Shown here piece after piece: positions 10,807 through 18,817 of a DNA stretch of 40,942 nucleotides. The stretch comes from Oligoflexia bacterium (GTDB lineage: Bacteria > Bdellovibrionota > UBA1018 > CAIPTA01 > JAALKR01): contig JAALKR010000018.1 of the NCBI GenBank assembly GCA_011087955.1, positions 1-40,942 of the forward strand. Reading direction: 5' to 3'. Made by a program: the position numbers and the translations under genes. The notes beneath the pieces are model-generated. The model made no database searches. It saw only the letters and a list, made by a program, of their open reading frames with translations, and was not told the DNA's origin. How positions within the stretch are numbered: the first letter of the stretch is position 1; the number at the start of each line of letters is the position of its first letter.

Positions 10807-11235
10807 TTACTTATTATGAGCCAGAATTTTAACGTCGTCCTGGAAAAGAACTTCTACCTTTGTGCTATCCCTGAGCTGCTGAACTACCCCAACGCCAAAC
10901 CTTGGATGCTTTAAAATATCTCCCACGCCAAAATTGGCGGAAATACTATAGGGAACTTCTGCCTTACTCGCGGCCTCTTCCAACTGCCGCTTCCATTCCA
11001 CGTTGCAAGGAATCTGTTCCACTTTCTGCCTAGGCGCACGTTTAGAAGCAATAACCCGAGCCTTTACCGTACCGGCTGATCCTTTCAGGTTTCGAAATCC
11101 ATGAATCGCGTTGCATGTTCGACACTGGCACTTTGCCACTGGGCCTGAATTCCCTTCCTTATGCGCAATAATATTATGCATAAGATCCAGTTTGCATCTG
11201 CCACAATATGCGAGAACCTCTTGCCCAGCCGCCAT
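10807..11235 (-). CDS. Uncharacterised zinc-ribbon protein with C-terminal PcrA/UvrD tudor-like (SH3-like) segment
   Basis: 142 aa; CGRC...CQCRTC metal-binding pattern; C-terminus FGVGDILKHPRFGVGVVQQLRDSTKVEVLFQDDVKILAHNK. Confidence 0.8.
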   Translation of the reverse strand: MAAGQEVLAYCGRCKLDLMHNIIAHKEGNSGPVAKCQCRTCNAIHGFRNLKGSAGTVKARVIASKRAPRQKVEQIPCNVEWKRQLEEAASKAEVPYSISANFGVGDILKHPRFGVGVVQQLRDSTKVEVLFQDDVKILAHNK

Positions 11236-11310
11236 AAATTTGCCTCTCTACGTGGAAAGAGTTTTACTATAAAGCACCTAGTAAGTATAGCAAAACCAAT
11301 CGCGGTTATT

Positions 11311-13098
11311 ATGAGTAGATCGACTAGAAAAGAGAAGCTTCTCGAAAAAGCTCGAAAGGTAGACACGGGCCCCGGTGTGTACCGCATGCTAGATAAGAAC
11401 AATCAGATTATATATATTGGCAAAGCCAAAAATCTTCGAATTCGGGTGCGAACATATTTTCAAGAATCAAAAAACCCACACCCCAAAACTGCCTTGCTTG
11501 TTTCCAAGATTCATAGCTTTGAAGTCATTTTGACTGACTCCGAAGCTGAGGCCCTAATTCTTGAAAACATCCTCATTAAAAAACATAAACCCCGCTACAA
11601 TATCCTCTTAAAGGACGATAAATCCTATCCATATCTAATCGTTGATTATAACCACTCCTTCCCTAAACTAGTTTACACTCGAAAATTCCGCCGAACGAAG
11701 GGTATAAAAGTATTTGGACCCTTCGTTAGTGCAGGTGCGATTCGACGCGCTAGCCGTTTCCTTAACCACACATTTAAGCTTCGTGATTGTTCAAATTCTG
11801 AGTTTGCTAATCGGAGCCGCCCTTGCATGAATTTCCAAATTGGAATCTGTAGCGCTCCCTGTACTAATGAAATATCTCAAGAAAATTACAATGCCTGTCT
11901 TGAACAAGCGCTAAGCATATTGACCAGAGGTAGTTCCGCCGCCCTAAAAGACATGGAAGCTCAAATGGATAAATTTTCCGAGGAAATGCTCTATGAAGAA
12001 TCCGCACGAATTCGAGATCAAATCACCGGGCTTCAAGAACTATTAAATGAAGGCGAACAAGTAATCGCCTCAAATAATAAAAACAAGCTCGGTGAGGCAG
12101 ACAAAGATGTAATTGCAATCTATCAAAAAAATTCTGTCGCTGCGATTACTGTAATGTTTGTTCGAGGTGGCCGACTTATTGACCGTATATCCTATGAAAT
12201 CAATTCCATTTCCAATGAAAACGAAGAAGAAATTCTTTCGAGATTTCTAGCTCAGTTTTATCTCACTAGAGACTCCTTACAGTCGGTGGAAGTGGAGACT
12301 GCGCAAGACAATGTATTCCTGCCTGGCACCGAGCTCAATGCAATTCCATCAGAAATTTTAATCTCCAAAAAAATTCCCGATTTGGAATTATTCCAAGAGA
12401 GTTTTGCAAACCTTGGTATCAAGGCTCGCTTGAAAACCCCCAGTCGTGGCAGTAAAGCTGAGCTTATTTCCATGGCAGAAAAAAATGCGAAAGAAAACTG
12501 CCTAGAATACCTCAACCAATCGGAAGACATATATCGAACCCTTGGTGAGCTCAAGACACGCCTCAAACTGCAAAACTATCCGCGACGTATTGAATGTTTT
12601 GATGTTTCCAATTTAGGGGACACCGGCATTGTAGCCTCACGAGTTACTTTCATCGAAGGCAAACCTGATAAAACTCTTTATCGACGATACAAGATGAAGA
12701 CAGTCACAACACAAAATGACTTTGAAGCTATGCGTGAGGCTCTAACCCGCAGACTAACTCGTTCTAGTAACTACAATTTTAGTGAAGATAAGGAAGACTT
12801 ACCTGACCTGTTGATTGTCGATGGTGGTAAAGGACAACTTTCGATGGCCGTAGAGGTATTGAAAGAACTGGACATAACGGGCATCGATTTGGTCTCACTT
12901 GCAAAGTCAAAGACGAACCGTAATTTTAAGGGTGATGACATAGTAAAAACCCAGGAAAGAGTATTTAAACCAGGCAGAATGAACCCTATTGGATTGAGGG
13001 ATGGTTCTGGCATTTGCAAGCTAATGCAAAGAGTCCGAAATGAAGCACACCGATTTGCTATCGCATTTCAACGATCTCAAAGAAAAATTAGCAACTAG
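11311..13098 (+). CDS. uvrC: Excinuclease ABC subunit UvrC, lacking the C-terminal (HhH)2 region
   Basis: GIY-YIG: GPGVYRMLDKNNQIIYIGKAKNLRIRVRTYF; UVR domain EEMLYEESARIRDQI; RNase H-like ECFDVSNLGDTGIVAS, DLLIVDGGKGQL, RNEAHRFAIAFQR. Start placed at ATG 11311 rather than the ORF-track 11161. Confidence 0.97.
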   Translation: MSRSTRKEKLLEKARKVDTGPGVYRMLDKNNQIIYIGKAKNLRIRVRTYFQESKNPHPKTALLVSKIHSFEVILTDSEAEALILENILIKKHKPRYNILLKDDKSYPYLIVDYNHSFPKLVYTRKFRRTKGIKVFGPFVSAGAIRRASRFLNHTFKLRDCSNSEFANRSRPCMNFQIGICSAPCTNEISQENYNACLEQALSILTRGSSAALKDMEAQMDKFSEEMLYEESARIRDQITGLQELLNEGEQVIASNNKNKLGEADKDVIAIYQKNSVAAITVMFVRGGRLIDRISYEINSISNENEEEILSRFLAQFYLTRDSLQSVEVETAQDNVFLPGTELNAIPSEILISKKIPDLELFQESFANLGIKARLKTPSRGSKAELISMAEKNAKENCLEYLNQSEDIYRTLGELKTRLKLQNYPRRIECFDVSNLGDTGIVASRVTFIEGKPDKTLYRRYKMKTVTTQNDFEAMREALTRRLTRSSNYNFSEDKEDLPDLLIVDGGKGQLSMAVEVLKELDITGIDLVSLAKSKTNRNFKGDDIVKTQERVFKPGRMNPIGLRDGSGICKLMQRVRNEAHRFAIAFQRSQRKISN

Positions 13099-13109
13099 TA
13101 CAACTAATG

Positions 13110-13352
13110 CTAGTGCAGACTCTGCAGTCCTTTTCGAGCTCGATAGTTGCATTCATGGCAACGAACCACTTCATTCGTCGCCATATTCGTAAAGTCCGCA
13201 AAATAACTGAATTGAAGCTGTGAAGCACATACTGGGCAAGTTTCCAACTGCCGGATAACCTCATCTTTGCTGCTCGTTGGGCTAACATAGGGTTGAAGCC
13301 CTTCGAGTTCAGCCTGAAGATCAGAATCACTGAAATCTTCCAAATCCTTCAT
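13110..13352 (-). CDS. Small zinc-ribbon protein (80 aa)
   Basis: CPVC...CHEC pattern: LETCPVCASQLQFSYFADFTNMATNEVVRCHECNYRARKGLQ. Confidence 0.78.
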   Translation of the reverse strand: MKDLEDFSDSDLQAELEGLQPYVSPTSSKDEVIRQLETCPVCASQLQFSYFADFTNMATNEVVRCHECNYRARKGLQSLH

Positions 13353-13434
13353 TCCACATGCCCCCCTTGCCTATGTAGCCTATATGAAGCATGTCGTCGT
13401 ATATCGCTTGGCTCTTTAGAAGAAAAATTGAAGG

Positions 13435-14154
13435 TTGCACCTTCCACCGAAACAACGTAGAAAAGTTGTGATGAATTCATCGAATACAGTCTCTAACCCT
13501 GGAAAAATTCACTCCGATTTAGAGCAAATATTGCAATGGAGTTTTCGCGGCCTGACAGATCTGATGCTACCGCCAGCAAAGGGCAAAAATTTCGGCGCCT
13601 CTCAGACGATTTCGCTTTCAGAATTTACGAATGCGACAAAAAACTGTCAGAGTTGCGGCTTACACGCCGGTCGCAAGCGTGTAGTACTTGGCACCGGCAA
13701 TGAGTCAGCTCGATTAATGATTGTGCTACCGGCCCCAAGCATGGAAACGGAGTCGAATGATTATCCTTATTCTGGAACTTCGGCAAAGCTGCTGCGGAAA
13801 ATGATTCAAGCTATAAACTTAAACCTAGCGGAAGTTTATTCGACCCCGGTTTTGAAATGCGCTCCAAGAAAAGGGCGCAGCATAAGTGATGCGGAAATTT
13901 TAGAATGCCAGCAACACCTCCAAAAAGAGATTCAGATTGTAAAGCCTGAATTTATCTTGAGTATGGGTGAACTAGCTGCTCGTACACTACTGCGAACCGA
14001 TGCAAACTTGGGAAGCCTTCGTGGCAATTGGGAGCTTTTTCTGAATATACCACTCTTATGTACCTGGGAAGCGGAGCTTTTGCTAAACAGCCCGGACAGA
14101 AAGCGAGAAGCCTGGGCAGATTTGAAAATGCTTATGGCTAGAATGAGACCATGA
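13435..14154 (+). CDS. Uracil-DNA glycosylase family 4-like protein with degenerate active-site motifs
   Basis: Family-4 pattern: CQSCGLH, VYSTPVLKCAP...EILECQQHL (four Fe-S cysteines), PEFILSMGELAARTLL, C-terminal AWADLK. Start could instead be ATG 13471. Confidence 0.82.
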   Translation: MHLPPKQRRKVVMNSSNTVSNPGKIHSDLEQILQWSFRGLTDLMLPPAKGKNFGASQTISLSEFTNATKNCQSCGLHAGRKRVVLGTGNESARLMIVLPAPSMETESNDYPYSGTSAKLLRKMIQAINLNLAEVYSTPVLKCAPRKGRSISDAEILECQQHLQKEIQIVKPEFILSMGELAARTLLRTDANLGSLRGNWELFLNIPLLCTWEAELLLNSPDRKREAWADLKMLMARMRP

Positions 14155-15731
14155 TGCGATCAAGCAATCTACTATTTATTCTCCTCGCTTCATCCATTTT
14201 TGCTTTTTATCCTCTTGCCTACGCAGAGGAAGAGAGCCCAGGAAAAAGTATCATCGATAGAGTTGTGGAAAAATTTAAAGCGGGCGCGAATCCAAAAGAT
14301 AAAAATCAAGATCAGGCTAAAAAAGCAAAGAAAAAATCCCAGCAAAGCAGCAAGGACGTTGTTAAAAAACTTCCACCTCTGATTAAATTCAATAAACAAT
14401 ATCTGAAGTCAATCAAGAGTGGTGTGACTGTTCTTTCCGAAAAAGCGTTCAATGACTTGGCTGTCGTGCCGGCCATCAAGCCAATATCCTATATTGTCAT
14501 GGACGGGACGATAAATCCTGGTAACGCCTCGTTTGTAGAAACCTCAATCAAGCATGCCAAGGAAAAAGGGCACCAGGCCCTTATCATGCGAATGGACACG
14601 CCAGGTGGGCTTCTTTCGAGTACAAGGGATATTGTTCGTTATATTTCTGAGGCTAAAATTCCAGTCATTGTCTTCGTCCATCCAGGTGGAGCAAGAGCTA
14701 CTAGTGCTGGAGCTATTATTTCAATTGCCTCTCATGTCGTGGCTATGTCACCAGGAACAAATATCGGGGCTGCTGCCCCGGTAGCTACTGGTAAGAACCT
14801 CGAAGGAGACTTGCAGAAAAAAGCCAAAAATGATACGGCTGCAATGGTGAAGGCTCAGTCGAATTTGCGCGGACGAAATACCAAAATGGCGGAGCTTATT
14901 GTACGTGAATCATCTTCATTAACTGCTGAAGAGGCTAAAACGCAAAAGCTCATTGAATATACACCATCAAATGTGGATGACCTACTTCGGTCCTTGCATC
15001 GAAATCAGATTCGGATGACTAAAGATGGTGCCAGTGTTGTACTGAATACGGCGGGACTTACTGAGAGCTCTTTGGTTCGTCTTAAAATGAACGCATCCCA
15101 AAAATTTCTTCACCTTGTTGCCAATCCAAATATTAGCACTCTTCTCATGGCATTTGGCGGAATGGGACTTTATGCAGAGATATCCAGTGGATTTACACTC
15201 TTATTCCCTGGTGTCTTTGGAGTCATTTGCTTAATCTTGGCTTTTGTTTCTTTACAGACCCTTCCTATAAACGTTGGGGGGTTGATCCTTTTTGGTCTGG
15301 GTATGGTCTTGATCATGGCCGAGGCATTCGTCTCGACCTTTGGCCTGCTTTCCCTCGGTGGAATAATCTCTCTTGGAATTGGCGCCCTGTTCCTCGTGGA
15401 CACAACTAAGTCAGATATACAGGTATCCATGAGCATAATTGCTCCAATACTTGCTGCCCTAGCTATCATCATGGGTCTAGTTTCTTATATTATTGCCCGC
15501 GACCGAAAGTCCTCGACCAATTCTTCTTTTGATCCGCTATTGGGTAAGAATGCCACCATTCTTGAAATATCTGACGATGGTAGAACAGGTAAAGCATTCG
15601 TTCAGGGTGAAATTTGGCAATTCCGCTCAAATGAGCCCTTTTCTGCTGAAGACATTGGCGTAGTCAAAGGCCAGGATGGAATGATTTTAGAAATAGAAAG
15701 GTATAGAAAGGAAATAACATGCAAAGTTTAA
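14151..15731 (+). CDS. NfeD-type membrane-bound serine protease (ClpP class)
   Basis: Signal peptide; [50 protein letters not shown], multi-TM middle, NfeD OB-fold C-terminus. Confidence 0.94.
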   Translation: MMRSSNLLFILLASSIFAFYPLAYAEEESPGKSIIDRVVEKFKAGANPKDKNQDQAKKAKKKSQQSSKDVVKKLPPLIKFNKQYLKSIKSGVTVLSEKAFNDLAVVPAIKPISYIVMDGTINPGNASFVETSIKHAKEKGHQALIMRMDTPGGLLSSTRDIVRYISEAKIPVIVFVHPGGARATSAGAIISIASHVVAMSPGTNIGAAAPVATGKNLEGDLQKKAKNDTAAMVKAQSNLRGRNTKMAELIVRESSSLTAEEAKTQKLIEYTPSNVDDLLRSLHRNQIRMTKDGASVVLNTAGLTESSLVRLKMNASQKFLHLVANPNISTLLMAFGGMGLYAEISSGFTLLFPGVFGVICLILAFVSLQTLPINVGGLILFGLGMVLIMAEAFVSTFGLLSLGGIISLGIGALFLVDTTKSDIQVSMSIIAPILAALAIIMGLVSYIIARDRKSSTNSSFDPLLGKNATILEISDDGRTGKAFVQGEIWQFRSNEPFSAEDIGVVKGQDGMILEIERYRKEITCKV

Positions 15732-16489
15732 TTGAGAATAGTGAGAGCTATTTAATTTTTTTCGTCCTTGTATTCATGTTCCTCGCGAGCATGGTCAAAA
15801 TTTTAAATGAATACGAACGAGGAGTAGTATTCCGACTTGGTAAAGCACTACCGAACCCCAAGGGCCCAGGCGTCGTGCTAATTATCCCTTTAATTGACCG
15901 AATGGTTCGAATTGATCTACGTACGGTGACTTTTGACGTTCCCGCGCAAGATATCATTTCTAAAGACAACGTTACATTGAAAGTGAATGCGGTAATCTAT
16001 TTCCGTGTAACTAACCCTTTGAAGTCAGTGATTTCAGTTGAAAACTATATGTATGCAACATCTCAACTAGCACAAACCACGCTAAGGTCTGTGCTCGGTG
16101 AGGTAGACCTCGATCAGCTTTTGATGGATCGAACCACTATCAACCAAAAGCTACAAGCTATCCTAGATGAGCATACGGAAGGGTGGGGGATTAAAGTCGC
16201 TACCGTGGAAGTGAAGCAAATTGATCTTCCAATGGAAATGCAACGAGCAATGGCAAAGCAAGCAGAAGCGGAACGAGAACGACGTGCTAGCGTTATTGCT
16301 GCTGAAGGCGAATTTCAAGCTGCAAAGCAACTAGCTGCAGCTGCTGAGACAATGGGTAAGCAAGAGCTCACCTTGCAACTTCGTTACTTGCAGACACTCA
16401 AAGAGGTAGCCTCCTCAGAAGGGAATACCACTACCGTGTTTCCTTTCCCGACGGAGTTCTTAAAGACTTTCGCCTCCATAAGTAAATAA
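15719..16489 (+). CDS. Slipin / SPFH (stomatin-like) protein
   Basis: [68 protein letters not shown]; coupled to nfeD. Confidence 0.96.
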   Translation: MQSLIENSESYLIFFVLVFMFLASMVKILNEYERGVVFRLGKALPNPKGPGVVLIIPLIDRMVRIDLRTVTFDVPAQDIISKDNVTLKVNAVIYFRVTNPLKSVISVENYMYATSQLAQTTLRSVLGEVDLDQLLMDRTTINQKLQAILDEHTEGWGIKVATVEVKQIDLPMEMQRAMAKQAEAERERRASVIAAEGEFQAAKQLAAAAETMGKQELTLQLRYLQTLKEVASSEGNTTTVFPFPTEFLKTFASISK

Positions 16490-16543
16490 AATTCGGCTAA
16501 CTATCATCGAATGCCTCAGCTAATTCGGTGATATGATGGGGGA

Positions 16544-17734
16544 ATGCTCCACGGATGGTGTGCTTGGCTCTGGATTGGGTTTGGGTTTCTACAAGTTAGT
16601 CTTTCTACGGCTGCGCCTACATCGCCAAAGGCGCCTAGAGCCGTAAAGGCAGCAAAGGCCCTTACAACGGACAGCCAATTTATTCGCGTCCATGTAAAAC
16701 GTGGCAAGCAAGTTAATATTTCTGGCTACGGACTAAATATTGATTCTAGAATTAGATTCAATCAATACAAGAAATTCAAACTTCGATGTGACAGCGAAAA
16801 AAAAAACGGGGAAATAGTTATAAAGAGCCTTGGGCGCTTTCGTTCTCCTCTCGAGTTTCGCTCTAAGAGTGGCTTTTTATTCGTAAGTGGCAAACCTTAT
16901 CGGAAACTTCTTCGGGTAATTGCGAAGAAAAAAAAATGCATCGTTGTTAATATTAGCCCACTCGAACGATACATTGCCGGTGTGGTAGCAAAAGAAATGC
17001 ACCCCGCCTGGCCGATGGAGGCACTAAAAGCACAAGCTGTCGCCGCCCGATCCTATGCAATTGCAAACATGAAAAAACCCCGCTATAGCGATTATGACCT
17101 CGTCAGTACGACGATGGATCAAGTATATACAGGCGCAACAGGAGAAGACTCCAGAACACTATTAGCCGCTCGTGCAACTAGAGGCTTAGTGCTGAGAGAA
17201 AGAAGGGAGGTTCTACGCGCCTACTACCATTCCCATTGCGGCGGGCGAACGGACATACCTAAAAACGTCTGGGGGAGATCTGAATCCGGATACATCTCGG
17301 TTTCATGCCCGTTTCATAAAAGGCATCAACCACAGAGTGTATGGCGACACGAACTTCCAAAATCATTTTTACAAAGAAAACTTAAGTCATTGGCGTCTGT
17401 TTTACCTCAGTCATTTCGGGAACTCGCCAACCTACGAGTTTCTAAGAACTTTAATTCTAACCGAGTAGTAACTGTAACAATGGCTGACGACCGAGGAAAT
17501 TCGTTGGAACTTGAGGCTAATCATTTTCGAAAAATCATTGGTAATGGACTCCTAAAGAGTACAAAGTTCCACATCATTGACCGTAAAGATTCTATTGAAT
17601 TTAAAGGCTCTGGTTTTGGGCATGGGGTTGGTCTCTGCCAATACGGCTCTAAAGAGATGGCAGAGCGAGGCAAGAATTTCAAATCAATTCTCAAGCATTA
17701 CTATCCACTCGCTAGTCTAAGAAAATTGTATTAG
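16544..17734 (+). CDS. SpoIID/LytB domain-containing protein (putative lytic transglycosylase)
   Basis: SPLERYIAGVVAKEMHPAWPMEALKAQAVAARSYAIANM; HSHCGGRTD; GSGFGHGVGLCQYGSKEMAERG. Confidence 0.95.
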   Translation: MLHGWCAWLWIGFGFLQVSLSTAAPTSPKAPRAVKAAKALTTDSQFIRVHVKRGKQVNISGYGLNIDSRIRFNQYKKFKLRCDSEKKNGEIVIKSLGRFRSPLEFRSKSGFLFVSGKPYRKLLRVIAKKKKCIVVNISPLERYIAGVVAKEMHPAWPMEALKAQAVAARSYAIANMKKPRYSDYDLVSTTMDQVYTGATGEDSRTLLAARATRGLVLRERREVLRAYYHSHCGGRTDIPKNVWGRSESGYISVSCPFHKRHQPQSVWRHELPKSFLQRKLKSLASVLPQSFRELANLRVSKNFNSNRVVTVTMADDRGNSLELEANHFRKIIGNGLLKSTKFHIIDRKDSIEFKGSGFGHGVGLCQYGSKEMAERGKNFKSILKHYYPLASLRKLY

Positions 17735-17759
17735 GGGAGACAGGCCCTAGGCTAACACT

Positions 17760-18671
17760 ATGAAAAGCACAGCAAACGTCAACGGAATAATCTCACCGGC
17801 CGAAGAGGCAAAAATCTCCATTTTGGATCGCGGCTTTTTGTACGGCGACTCCATTTATGAAGTTTTTCGTACCTATAATGGCGTTCCTTACCTCTATGCC
17901 GAACATGCAGATCGATTTGAGAATTCTGCACGACTGGCACAAATGAAGTTGTCGCAGACTCGTGAACAAATTCATAAGGAAATTTCGAAGACTATTGAGG
18001 CATCTGGCGCGAAAAAAGGCGACGACGTCTATGTTCGCTATACAATTACTCGTGGTTCCGGGCCAATTGACCTAGATCCAAATCGAAGCCCTTCCACTAG
18101 TTTCATTATTTTGGTGAAGCCCATTCCGGAGTGGCCACAAGGCTCATATTCTATTGGAGTGAACTTAGCTATCCCTAATATTCGAAGAAACTCTAGCCAG
18201 ACCCTGGAGCCAAACATTAAGGGGGGAAATTATCTAAACAACGTTTTAGCAGTTGGGGAAGCAAAGGCAATGGGGGCAGACGACGCACTTATGCTAAACC
18301 TCAATGAGAAGCTCACTGAATGCTCGAATTCAAATATTTTTTTTGTCTTCAACAGCTATGTCATCACTCCCGCGCTAGCTTCCGGCAATTTGGATGGCAC
18401 GAGTAAACGAATCGTAGCAAAAGTTTGTGAGGCGAATCATATTTCCTACGAAGAGCGAGAGCTATCTGCAGAAAACATCCTCCCAGCAACAGAGTGTTTT
18501 ATTACTAGCGCCACTAGAGAGGTGATGCCAGTCAGAAGTATACAATTACCTGACGGGAAAAAAGTGGCGTTCCCTGAAGGTGGCGGAGAAATGACGAAGA
18601 AACTGCAACACCTATACAATGCCTATATTCAAAAATACGTAGAAGATCATTGGTCCGAAGCATTCTACTGA
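17760..18671 (+). CDS. Class IV PLP-dependent aminotransferase (BCAT/ADC lyase-like)
   Basis: DRGFLYGDSIYEVFRTYNGVPYLYAEHADRF, EPNIKGGNYLNNVLAVGEAKAMGADDALMLN, LTECSNSNIFFV. Confidence 0.93.
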   Translation: MKSTANVNGIISPAEEAKISILDRGFLYGDSIYEVFRTYNGVPYLYAEHADRFENSARLAQMKLSQTREQIHKEISKTIEASGAKKGDDVYVRYTITRGSGPIDLDPNRSPSTSFIILVKPIPEWPQGSYSIGVNLAIPNIRRNSSQTLEPNIKGGNYLNNVLAVGEAKAMGADDALMLNLNEKLTECSNSNIFFVFNSYVITPALASGNLDGTSKRIVAKVCEANHISYEERELSAENILPATECFITSATREVMPVRSIQLPDGKKVAFPEGGGEMTKKLQHLYNAYIQKYVEDHWSEAFY

Positions 18672-18685
18672 GTCTTACTGGAGCT

Positions 18686-18708
18686 GTAGAAATACAGGTA
18701 GAAATACA
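18686..18708 (+). repeat. Two direct copies of GTAGAAATACA, 12-bp period
   Basis: GTAGAAATACA at 18686-18696 and 18698-18708. Confidence 0.6.
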
Positions 18709-18727
18709 ACCTCTGCCCCTATTTTTC

Positions 18728-18744
18728 TGTCTAAACTTTAGACA
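18728..18744. promoter_or_regulatory. Perfect 17-bp palindrome TGTCTAAA-C-TTTAGACA (candidate operator)
   Basis: 8-bp half-sites with a 1-nt centre in the 146-bp gap before the secreted-protein gene. Confidence 0.4.
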
Positions 18745-18817
18745 CCTAACAATATCATTGAGAAGAAGTCGGATATCAGCTACCCTGAAGGTGTATGTAT
18801 ACCGTAGGGAGATATTC

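Noticed and set aside
13088-13330. Alternative-frame minus-strand ORF overlapping the small zinc-ribbon gene
   Set aside because: The 13110-13352 frame has the paired CxxC motifs and better composition; this frame also overlaps the uvrC stop.
13040-13350. UvrC truncation as a frameshift artefact
   Set aside because: No HhH-like coding seen in other + frames; the downstream DNA is better explained by the opposite-strand zinc-ribbon gene. Read-level check still advised.
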